Shown: positions 34,932 through 42,760 of the stretch, piece after piece | Layout of the letters: the number at the start of each line of letters is the position of its first letter | Numbering within the stretch: the stretch's first letter is position 1 | NCBI GenBank assembly: GCA_041394405.1 | Contig: JAWKIF010000007.1 | Span: 248,001-312,000, forward strand | Source: Microthrix sp041394405 | GTDB lineage: Bacteria > Actinomycetota > Acidimicrobiia > Acidimicrobiales > Microtrichaceae | DNA: 64,000 bases | Direction: 5' to 3' | The notes under the pieces: model-generated | Databases searched by the model: none | Seen by the model: the letters and a program-made list of their open reading frames with translations, nothing else | Told to the model about the DNA's origin: nothing | Translations under genes and position numbers: made by a program

Positions 34932-36014
34932 TCAGCCGGAGGTGAGTTCCGCCGGGCGAATGACGGCATTGTCGACGAGGCGGTACATGTAGTCGACCAT
35001 CCAGTCGGTGACGTCCACGGTGGCCTCCAGCAATTCGTCTCGACGCAACGCCAGCTTCTGCCGTTCGGCATCAATGTCGCCCACCAGCGAGTCCAGTCGC
35101 GTCAGGAAGTCGGCCCGCTCGGACGGCTGGAACGATTGGGTCATCTCGCGTTCCTCAAGGTCGGTGAGGTACGGCAAACGTCCGGACCACGAGCTGAGGC
35201 GAAGGCTGGGCACGCCCAGGATGGCCGCCTCGGCGGCGGTGGTCTGGCTGTCGCCCACCAATAGCTGCGACCGCGCCAAGACATGACGAAAGGCCGACCC
35301 GATCCTCGAGAGCCGCTGGGCTTCGAGGTCTTCGGGCAACGCTCGCTCGCTGCTGATCCAGACCTGACCGAGCGGCTCCAGGCGTCGAACGACCTCGGCC
35401 AAGGCGTCGTCGTCCAGGCCCGCCTCGCCGTGATCGTGGGTTGACTCCATCGCCACGAGCCGAACCAGCGAAAAGGGGCGGGTGGGGTCGACCCCGGCGG
35501 AGGCAACGATGCTGTCGTCGGGTTCAAACCGCTCGGGGCGCAGGGACGCCGTCTCCTTGTACCCCTCGTAGCTGACGTGCTTTCGCCCGTAGTCGACATC
35601 GCCGGCTGCCGGGCTGGTAATGACCGTGGCCGGAACGGCGGACATCCAGTGCAGGATGCCTGCGGCCGGGCCGTCGTCGGTGTCGTAGATCGACGGCACC
35701 CTCAGCAACCGGGCGGCGAGCGCACCGGCCGGGTTACGGGCCAACACCAGGTCCACCCGGTGACGCCGGATGAGCCCGCACAGTCGGCCGACCCGGGTGA
35801 CCAGCTCGTTGGCCTCCCGCAGGCGCGAACGGCTGCCGGCCGTGCTGGCCACCACGTGTTCCAGCTGTGCCTCGTCCGCCAGCTCCACCAACACGTCGTT
35901 GTGCCGCGTGGCCACCACCGAGCGGTCGCCCCGTCGCTCGACCTCCGAGATCATGCCGACAAAGAAGTGGAAGTCGGCCGGGTGCACCATGTCGAAGAGG
36001 AATGTCCGTTGCAC
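34932..36014 (-). CDS. DUF354 family glycosyltransferase-like protein
   Basis: 360 residues from GTG 36014, chosen because GGGAG precedes it by five bases and the product then starts directly at the first strand of a GT-B-like fold (VQRTFLFDMVHPADFHFFVG). Other features are VDLVLARNPAGALAARLLRV, PSIYDTDDGPAAG, ARSQLLVGDSQTTAAEAAIL and GVPSLRLSSW, which fit the DUF354 family found in archaeal and bacterial polysaccharide loci. The biochemical role is not proven. It is divergent from the pyruvyl transferase, supporting a role in surface glycan synthesis. Confidence 0.72.
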   Translation of the reverse strand: MQRTFLFDMVHPADFHFFVGMISEVERRGDRSVVATRHNDVLVELADEAQLEHVVASTAGSRSRLREANELVTRVGRLCGLIRRHRVDLVLARNPAGALAARLLRVPSIYDTDDGPAAGILHWMSAVPATVITSPAAGDVDYGRKHVSYEGYKETASLRPERFEPDDSIVASAGVDPTRPFSLVRLVAMESTHDHGEAGLDDDALAEVVRRLEPLGQVWISSERALPEDLEAQRLSRIGSAFRHVLARSQLLVGDSQTTAAEAAILGVPSLRLSSWSGRLPYLTDLEEREMTQSFQPSERADFLTRLDSLVGDIDAERQKLALRRDELLEATVDVTDWMVDYMYRLVDNAVIRPAELTSG

Positions 36015-36249
36015 GCAGTCTCCCGAAAACCGTGCCTGCACCAACGCCGGCCCATGGGTGCGGGTGCACCCCATGAGTACAGTTTGACAGCTTGCGCTGG
36101 GTCGACGTGACCGAGCGAGGCTCACGAGCGTAGCGACCAGGGCGGAACATGCCGTTGCCGATGACCAGAATCGGGCTCGCCGGACTCCGGCATCAAGGCT
36201 TCCTGAATCCGCCGTCGCACGCCGGCGTCGGCTTCGCGACCAAGGTGTC

Positions 36250-37308
36250 ATGACACCGGCGTCTCCCCGCATCCTCGTCTCCGGTTGGAACGGTGCAGGC
36301 AACCTGGGCGACGAGCTCATCGGCAGCGCACTTGTCGAGCTCCTGGAAGCGCGTGGCGCCGAGGTGGCGATGTTCTCCAAGGACCCCGACTCAACTCAGG
36401 CCCTGCACGGCGTTCGGGCGTTTCCGAATTGGTCGGTCCTACCGGCACGACGCTGGGCGGACGGCGTCGTGCTGGGGCCCGGGGGCGTGCTGCAGGATCA
36501 GACGAGCGCCATCAGCTGCGCCGCCCACGTGGCGCGGCACGCACTGGTGGGCGCACGCCGGGCGCGATCCGGCATCGGCCTCGGCGTGGGTCCGATCGAC
36601 CACTGGCCGTCCAGGTGCTCGCTGCGCCACGCCCAGCGCGGGTCACCGGCGTGGGTCGTTCGTGATGCACCATCTGCGGCCCAGCTGAAACGGTTGGGCT
36701 TCGGTGACGTTCCCGTTGCCCCCGACCTGGCCCACCTTGCGCTTCCGCCGCCCAGGCCACCGTCCGACCCCCGGCCGGTGACCCGGGTGTTGCTGGCGCC
36801 ACGAGGGACCGATGCGGGTGCGTCCCACCTGGTCGAGCAGTTGTGCCGCGCCATCGAGGACAGCGGAATCCTGGACCGGCTACCGCTGCGGCTGGTGGCG
36901 ATGACCCCCGAGGATCATGCCATCAACGCGGTGGTGGCCAGCCGCCTGACCCCCACCGTCGACACGACCGGGCGGCTTACGTTGGCGCAGCCCTCCCTGG
37001 CCGAAGCCGGCTCCATCGTGGCGCCGGGCGACTACGCGGTGTCCGGGCGGTTCCACCTTGGCCTCATGGCGCAACACGCCGGCAACCACTGGACCGCCAT
37101 CGACTCGGGCCACAAGATGCGCACCTACGCCGCAGCGAGTGGCGCGCCGACGGTGAGCGAGGACGCCTCCGGCATCACCGCGGCGCTGTCCACTGTGCCG
37201 GCCGGCTACGAACCCAACCCCAGGGTTCCTTCGGAACATGCCTTCGCCCCCATCCGAAAAGCGCTGGACGACCTCGTCACGCGGGCTGCTCGTCGCCGCG
37301 CTGGTTAG
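36250..37308 (+). CDS. Polysaccharide pyruvyl transferase (CsaB-like)
   Basis: 352 residues. Family marks: ILVSGWNGAGNLGDELIGSA at the N-terminus, ADGVVLGPGGVLQDQTSA, RSGIGLGVGPIDHW, VRDAPSAAQLKRLGFGDVPV, PDLAHLALP and the late VSGRFHLGLMAQHAGNHWTA. Such enzymes transfer pyruvate from PEP to sugars of wall polysaccharide. In Bacillus, CsaB creates the pyruvylated ManNAc that SLH domains bind. Five SLH-protein genes lie within about 17 kb upstream and one about 7 kb downstream, so this is the natural candidate for making their anchor. The 3' end overlaps the convergent membrane-protein gene by 32 bases. Confidence 0.82.
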   Translation: MTPASPRILVSGWNGAGNLGDELIGSALVELLEARGAEVAMFSKDPDSTQALHGVRAFPNWSVLPARRWADGVVLGPGGVLQDQTSAISCAAHVARHALVGARRARSGIGLGVGPIDHWPSRCSLRHAQRGSPAWVVRDAPSAAQLKRLGFGDVPVAPDLAHLALPPPRPPSDPRPVTRVLLAPRGTDAGASHLVEQLCRAIEDSGILDRLPLRLVAMTPEDHAINAVVASRLTPTVDTTGRLTLAQPSLAEAGSIVAPGDYAVSGRFHLGLMAQHAGNHWTAIDSGHKMRTYAAASGAPTVSEDASGITAALSTVPAGYEPNPRVPSEHAFAPIRKALDDLVTRAARRRAG

Positions 37309-38245
37309 GCGCCGCAACGGCCATCGCCGAATCGGCCTTCGGGTGGCGCCGCTCCCACAGCGACCACACCAGCAGCGGCACCGCAGCGATCAGGCTCATC
37401 ACCCGTTCGAGCGTGGCCGCCAGAAACATCACGGCAGCGTCGGCACCTATCAGCTCGGCGGTCGCCGCCACCAGCGCCTCTCGTGCCCCAATGCCCGAGG
37501 GGAAGATGCCCAGGGCCGCGGCCGCCGGCGTGGTGAAGGCCATGCTCATGGCCCCTGCGGCATCCAGGGTGGCACCCAGCAGCACCGCGATGGCCCACAG
37601 CCGAGCGGCGCCGACGATGACGCTGCACAGCTCGACCACCGCCAGCCAGCCCAGGTGCGACGGATGCGGTGCCGAGCGGGGTCTCATGCCCCAGCCCGCA
37701 ACCCCCAGGACCAGTGCGGCCGCACCCGCAAGGGCCCCAAGCCACGGCCCGTCGGCCGCAACTGCGAGCGCCAGGCCCGACACCATCAGGCCGGAGGCCA
37801 GCCACCACACGGCGGTCAGCAACTGAATTCGCACACCGAGGCGCTGGGACGCCCCCCGTCTGGCGAGCACTCGCAGCCGCACCACCGGCCCACCTGGCAG
37901 CGGCAGCATGTTGGCGACGTTGGCTTGGCTGACGAAGCGCACGGTCTCAACGGCGCCAAGCCGCACACCCGCCAACTCCGCCTGCAACCGAAACTCTGCG
38001 CTGTTCACCGCCAGCACGGCCGGAAACGCCGCAACGGCAACCCCCAGCATGGCGGCCACCGGCACCCCGTCGAGGTCCGTCGTTACCCACGCCCGCCAGC
38101 TGACCGCCACCACCAACGCCGTTCCCAGGACGGCGGCAGCGGGTCGGAGCCCGGGAATGGCCGACGCCCGCGCCATGGCCGAGCTGGCGGCGCCCACGGC
38201 ACGAGAAACCGCCGCCTCCAGTCGGGCGCGCCGTGACAGGGTCAT
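37277..38245 (-). CDS. UPF0104/AglD-type integral membrane protein (LPG synthase TM family)
   Basis: 322 residues, about eight hydrophobic segments. The family pattern is visible in FVSQANVANMLPLPGGPVVR near residue 105 and PAAAALGIFPSGIGAREALV near 240, followed by LERVMSLIAAVPLLVW. Members are thought to act in lipid or lipid-linked sugar transfer across the membrane. Its promoter region holds the large nested IS1380 insertion (38309-42688), which starts only 63 bases upstream of the ATG. Confidence 0.75.
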   Translation of the reverse strand: MTLSRRARLEAAVSRAVGAASSAMARASAIPGLRPAAAVLGTALVVAVSWRAWVTTDLDGVPVAAMLGVAVAAFPAVLAVNSAEFRLQAELAGVRLGAVETVRFVSQANVANMLPLPGGPVVRLRVLARRGASQRLGVRIQLLTAVWWLASGLMVSGLALAVAADGPWLGALAGAAALVLGVAGWGMRPRSAPHPSHLGWLAVVELCSVIVGAARLWAIAVLLGATLDAAGAMSMAFTTPAAAALGIFPSGIGAREALVAATAELIGADAAVMFLAATLERVMSLIAAVPLLVWSLWERRHPKADSAMAVAAPNQRGDEQPA

Positions 38246-39127
38246 CGAGCAACGCTAACTGAGCCCGCTCACGTGCCCTCGCTCCCGGCGGTGTTGAGCG
38301 CGAACTAGCCCGGATCTTTCGGTAGTGGCTTGCCGTTTGGCTGGCAGGGTTGTGAGTCGTTGACGGCTTGAACCATGGTTGGTTGAATGCTGCTCGGGTG
38401 TTGGTGGGGCGTGTTGAAGTAGAGGCAGTGGGGTTGGCGGATTGTGTGCGGCCGGACGGGTGGGTGCTGAGGGCGGCGATCTCAGCAGGCCGGTCAGGTG
38501 ACGGCGCGGATCTGGTGGGCCCGGTCGAACGCGTGGAGGAGTTGGTCGGTCCAGGGCCAGGTGTCCGAGAGGTTGAGCCGGTTCTGTCTGGCGTTCCGGG
38601 TGACGGTGGCGGCGGTGTGGAACAGGCAGTAGCGAAGCCGTTTCGGTTGGGCCTTGGCGAGCTCGCCGTCCAGGCAGAGCAGCTGGGTCCAGGCGATCAG
38701 GTCTTGGGCGCACAACATGGTGGTGACCCAGGCCTGGTTGATCGCGAACGATGCTGATGGCAGGTTCGCGAGCCCGGTGTCTTTCGCATCGGCGATGCGT
38801 TGTTCGACCCGACCGCGTCCGCGGTAGAGCGCTTCGAGATACGCGATGTCAGCATCGGCGAGGTTGGTGACACATACCTGGAACCGGTGGCCGGCTTCGT
38901 CGGTGAAGGTCAGTTGGGCGCCTGGGTGACACGGTTCGCGTCGGGCGATCATCCGGGTTCCTTCAGGCCAGCCCGTCAGGTCGACCCGGTCGGTCAACTC
39001 GCACACCATCGCATGGTCACGTTCTTCGGTCCCGTCGGAGGTGACCGCCCGAACCCAGTCGTGGTCTGGTGTTTCGACCAGGGTCTTGGCGATGTTGATG
39101 TTGAGCTCGTGGCCGACCACGAACCGG

Positions 39128-40581
39128 GGTCCTGTAAAACGGTTTGTGTAAGGGGGTCCACCAAAGAGAGGGCCAGGTTGTGAAGCCTGGTACTCGAAGG
39201 AGGACAACCCTGATGACTACAACGATGAACACCACCACTGAGCGTGACGAGACCGGGGAGGAGGTGATGACAACAACCAACGCGGACACGAGCCCTGGCG
39301 GGTTGGTGACTGACGGGCTGCTCGATGAGTTCATGGCGAAGGTGAACACCGGCGACTTGGAGCTGATGGGTCCTGACGGTGCTCTGGCGGCGTTGAACCA
39401 GGCGGTGATCAACCGTGCGCTGGCTGACGAGCTCACCGTCGAGTTGGGCTACGAGGCGGGCGACCCGGCCGGGAACGGCACCGGGAACTCCCGCAACGGC
39501 TCGTATTCGAAGAAGGTCCTCACCGATCACGGCGAGGTCGAGATCAGCGTGCCAAGGGACCGCAACGGCGAGTACGAACCGAAGCTGATCCCGAAACACT
39601 CCCGCCGTCTTGAGGGGTTCAATCAGCGGATCATCGACCTGTACGCCTCGGGGATGACGACCCGTGACATCCGCCGTCACGTCGCCCGGATCTACGGGAT
39701 CGAGGTGTCAGCTCCGCTGGTGTCAACGGTGACCGACGGGATCGTCGAGGAACTCAACGACTGGCAGAACCGGCCCCTCGACGCGTGCTACCCGATCCTC
39801 TACATCGACGCTCTGGTGGTCAAGGTCCGCGATGGCGGCACCGTGATCAACAAGGCCGCCTACGTCGCCGTCGGTGTCGATGTCGAGGGCCGCAAACACG
39901 TCCTGGGGATCTGGATCGGTGACGGCGGCGAGGGCGCCAAATGGTGGCTCAACGTCCTCACCGAGCTCCGCAACCGGGGCCTCCAAGATGCGCTGATCGT
40001 GTGCTGTGACGGCCTCAAAGGGCTCCCCGACGCGATCGAGACGACCTGGCCACACGCACTCGTCCAAACCTGCGTCATCCACCTGATGCGAGCATCGTTC
40101 AAGTATGTGTCGTGGAAGGACCGCAAAGCCATCTCCGCGGCGTTGCGGCCGATCTACACAGCGATCAGCGAAGAAGCCGCCGGCGAGGCCATGGACGACT
40201 TCGAACTCGAGTGGGGCGACCGCTACCCGGCAGTGGTGCGTCTGTGGCGAGACGCCTGGGAACGCTTCACCCCGTTCCTTCGGTTCCCACCGGAGATCCG
40301 CAAGATCGTCTACACCACCAACCTTGTCGAGTCGGTCAACTACCAGCTCCGCAAGGTGTCCAAGAACCGAGGCCATTTCCCCACCGATGCCGCAGCGCTC
40401 AAGCTGCTCCGGTTGGCGGCGAGGGACATCACGACCACCCGAAGCGGGACCGCCGGCACCGGCACCTGGGGCTGGAAACAAGCACTCAACGCGTTCGAGA
40501 TCCACTTCCCCGGACGCCTACAACTCACCTGACCACCAACCAACAAACCCGACTTCCTTACACAAAACGCTTGACAGGCTC
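39128..40581 (+). mobile_element. IS256-family insertion sequence
   Basis: 1454 bp. Terminal repeats GGTCCTGTAAAACGG (39128) and GAGCCTGTCAAGCGT (inward from 40581) both continue TTTGTGTAAGG. The 8-bp duplication CGAACCGG is at 39120-39127 and 40582-40589. Confidence 0.93.
39213..40532 (+). CDS. IS256-family (Mutator-like) transposase
   Basis: 439 residues from ATG 39213, which follows AAGGAGG. Characteristic motifs: RNGSYSKKVLTDHGEVEISV, PRDRNGEYEPKLIPKHSRRL, YPILYIDALVVKVRDGG (Asp), ALIVCCDGLKGLPDAIETTW (Asp), VQTCVIHLMRASFKYVSWKD and TTNLVESVNYQLRKVSKNRG (Glu region). Full length with no visible break. Confidence 0.94.
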   Translation: MTTTMNTTTERDETGEEVMTTTNADTSPGGLVTDGLLDEFMAKVNTGDLELMGPDGALAALNQAVINRALADELTVELGYEAGDPAGNGTGNSRNGSYSKKVLTDHGEVEISVPRDRNGEYEPKLIPKHSRRLEGFNQRIIDLYASGMTTRDIRRHVARIYGIEVSAPLVSTVTDGIVEELNDWQNRPLDACYPILYIDALVVKVRDGGTVINKAAYVAVGVDVEGRKHVLGIWIGDGGEGAKWWLNVLTELRNRGLQDALIVCCDGLKGLPDAIETTWPHALVQTCVIHLMRASFKYVSWKDRKAISAALRPIYTAISEEAAGEAMDDFELEWGDRYPAVVRLWRDAWERFTPFLRFPPEIRKIVYTTNLVESVNYQLRKVSKNRGHFPTDAAALKLLRLAARDITTTRSGTAGTGTWGWKQALNAFEIHFPGRLQLT

Positions 40582-41309
40582 CGAACCGGACGTTCCGTTC
40601 CACACACGCCTCGAGGAGGCTATGGGTGCACCCGGCGGTGTCGGCACGCATGATCACTTCCACGTCGGCCGGGTCGACCGGCAACTGAAACAGCGCGTCG
40701 TCGAGAACCCTCACATGATCGGCAGCAGTGTTCGATCCGGCGTTCCCAGGACGCAACATCCCCGCGAGTGCCTCACCGGTGGCGTCCAGGTAGGCCATCA
40801 ACGGGTGGAACCCGAAAGTGTGTTTGTAGGTCGGCGCCGCGTGTTCCTTTTCGGAATGGGACCCGACCAGCGTCGCATCGATATCGATCACATAGAACCC
40901 CGGATCCACACCGGCAGACCACGCTGCTGCTCTGGCCTTTGCACGTGCCTGGTTGATCCGGTCGAGCACCATCTCATCGACCGCTTCCAACGTTCGCCAT
41001 GCCGTCGGGTCCGACGCGACCTCGCCGAACAGGCGGGGCTGATCGCGGAGCGTCGCCAGATCGGAGATCACTTTGCCGTCATCGGCCAGCATCACCGCCA
41101 GATCGCAGATCACTTTGCCCCGGTCATGGCCGCCCTGGCGTTGGCGGGTCACCGACATCGCCTCCGACAGGCCGCCGGTCAGACCGACCCGCTCGGCCAC
41201 ATCAGCCAACAGAACCGCACCCGCGTGGTTGACCACACCCTTGCCGTTCCGGGTGTACTTCAGCCTCGGACGGCGACCACTACGCTTCATCAGTGTCACT
41301 CTGGTCTGT

Positions 41310-41451
41310 GCCCGGGAGCTTGGCTCCTACGCTTCGTGTCCTTCGTGGGCAGCATGCTTTGTGCCGGCTCCCGGGCGCGCAGAACCGGCCGGCGTGGCTT
41401 AATAGGAGCGTGGCATCGCCCCCACTGAGGTGTGCCCACCGACCGGTTCTG
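41310..41451 (+). ncRNA. Putative IS110 bridge RNA
   Basis: Two stem-loops fill the leader between the left end and the transposase. Stem one is GCCCGGGAGC (41310-41319) with GCTCCCGGGC (41367-41376), ten perfect pairs around a 47-base loop. Stem two is CAGAACCGG (41380-41388) with CCGGTTCTG (41443-41451), nine perfect pairs around a 54-base loop. Loop one contains CTACGCTTC (41327-41335), identical to the left target flank 41280-41288. Loop two contains ATAGGAGC (41402-41409), identical to the element's own right end 42557-42564. In characterised IS110 bridge RNAs one loop recognises the target and the other the donor, so this layout fits. Transcription is not shown. Confidence 0.6.
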
Positions 41452-41487
41452 GTCCGGATCACCAACGTGAAAGGCGACCAGAGCCCC

Positions 41488-42555
41488 ATGATCACCCTCG
41501 GAATTGATGCGCACAAGCGCACCCACACCGTCGTCGCGGTCGACGACGTGGGCCGCCAGCTCGGAACCAAGACAACCACCGCCACGACCAGCGACGACCA
41601 CCTGGAGATCATCCGGTGGGCGGGCCGGTTCGGACCCGAACGGCAGTGGGCGGTCGAGGACTGCCGGCACCTGTCACGCCGGCTCGAGTCGGACATGCTC
41701 GCGGCCGGTGAGCGGATCGTTCGTGTGCCACCCAAGTTGATGGCACACGCTCGTGACGCGGCCCGGACCTATGGCAAGTCCGATCCCATCGACGCGCTCG
41801 CGGTCGCTCACGCCGCGTTGCGCAACCCGGACCTTCCCGTCGCCCAGCTCGATGGCCCGGCCCGGGAGCTGCGACTGCTGGTCGATCACCGTGAGGACCT
41901 GGTCGCGGAACGGACCCGTTGTCTCAACAGGCTTCGCTGGCATCTCCACGAGCTCGACGCGTCCTGGGACCCACCCGCTCGATCACTCACGTCCTACAAG
42001 AACCTCGACGCGATCGCGGCCCGACTGGCGAGTTTCGACGGTCCGGTTGCTCGTATCGCAGCCGAGATCGTCGAGCACGCCCGGCACCTGACCGTGCGGG
42101 AACGTGCCCTCGAGCGCGACATCACCGGCATCGTCACCAAGCTCGCCCCGACCTTGCTCGCCCTCGCCGGTGTTGGCGCGCTCACCGCCGCGAAGATCGT
42201 GGCGGAGACCGCGGACGTTCGCCGGTTCAAGAGCAAGGACGCGTACGCCCGCCACAACGGCACCGCACCGCTGCCCGTGTGGTCCGGAAACCGCGAACGC
42301 CACCGACTGTCGCGAACCGGGAACCGCCAACTCAACGCGGCGATCCACCGCATCGCGATCACCCAGGCCCGCTGCCACGAAGACGCCATCGCCTACCTTG
42401 AGCGACGCACCACCGACCACCGCTATATGAACACCAAGACAGAAGCGCTGCGAGCCCTCAAACGACGACTCTCCGACGTCGTCTACCGAGCCCTGCTCGC
42501 CGACGCCAAACCTACCCAGGCAGAACCCGCGGACATGCTCGCGGCCGCCGCTTGA
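41488..42555 (+). CDS. IS110-family DEDD transposase
   Basis: 355 residues from ATG 41488. The RuvC-like N-terminal domain has ITLGIDAHKRTHTVVAVDD (Asp), RQWAVEDCRHLSRRLES (Glu) and TYGKSDPIDALAVAHAAL (Asp-Asp). The C-terminal transposase_20 domain has LLALAGVGALTAAKIVAETA and RRFKSKDAYARHNGTAPLP, including the conserved SGNRERHRLSRTGNRQLNAA. It is complete. IS110 enzymes recombine DNA under the guidance of the bridge RNA encoded in the leader. Confidence 0.93.
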   Translation: MITLGIDAHKRTHTVVAVDDVGRQLGTKTTTATTSDDHLEIIRWAGRFGPERQWAVEDCRHLSRRLESDMLAAGERIVRVPPKLMAHARDAARTYGKSDPIDALAVAHAALRNPDLPVAQLDGPARELRLLVDHREDLVAERTRCLNRLRWHLHELDASWDPPARSLTSYKNLDAIAARLASFDGPVARIAAEIVEHARHLTVRERALERDITGIVTKLAPTLLALAGVGALTAAKIVAETADVRRFKSKDAYARHNGTAPLPVWSGNRERHRLSRTGNRQLNAAIHRIAITQARCHEDAIAYLERRTTDHRYMNTKTEALRALKRRLSDVVYRALLADAKPTQAEPADMLAAAA

Positions 42556-42760
42556 CATAGGAGCAAACCATGGACATGCCTTTCTGTTCCAGGAACCCTG
42601 GTTGCTCAACACACCCAGTTTCCCAGACCAGGAAGGCATTTCCGCGCAACCCCGCCCTCACAACCCCCGAACTACTGAAAGATCCGGGCTAGCGTTCCAT
42701 CGCCGCACCCCCCGGCAATCGCAGCAGCGTCGCACGCTCTCCTCCCCGAATCGATCCACC

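Larger units (their letters stand above)
38494..41290 (-). pseudogene. IS1380-type transposase split by IS256
   Basis: The N-terminal part (41290 to 40582) reads MKRSGRRPRLKYTRNGKGVV, then FYVIDIDATLVGSHSEKEHA, up to CVERNVRF. The C-terminal part (39127 to 38494) continues VVGHELNINIAKTLVETPDH and ends FDRAHQIRAVT. The eight-base duplication CGAACCGG lies on both sides of the IS256; joining the halves across one copy gives NVRFVVGHELN in frame. It is a different IS1380 lineage from the one at 29476-30792. Confidence 0.85.
41288..42565 (+). mobile_element. IS110-family insertion sequence
   Basis: This element has no terminal inverted repeats, as usual for IS110. The limits are inferred: the left flank CTACGCTT and the right end ATAGGAG are both followed by CA (41288-41289 and 42564-42565), and both words recur in the leader RNA region. 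The element therefore holds a leader of about 200 bases, the transposase gene and a short right end. It lies at the 5' end of the IS1380-type transposase gene. Confidence 0.65.
38309..42688 (-). mobile_element. IS1380-family element (second type) carrying nested IS256 and IS110
   Basis: The ends CCCGGATCTTTCGGTAG (38309) and CCCGGATCTTTCAGTAG (inward from 42688) are inverted repeats, flanked by a CTAG duplication (38305-38308 and 42689-42692). The transposase gene inside is split by an IS256, and an IS110 lies at its 5' end. The total span is 4380 bp, of which about 1.6 kb is the original IS. It sits in the intergenic region between the divergent UPF0104 and DUF2142 genes. Outside the nested elements the flanks hold no other gene. 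Confidence 0.85.

Noticed and set aside
29476..41290. The two full IS1380-type elements as copies of one IS
   Set aside because: Their terminal repeats (CCTGRATCCACC versus CCCGGATCTTTC) and transposase sequences differ clearly; they are separate lineages of the family.
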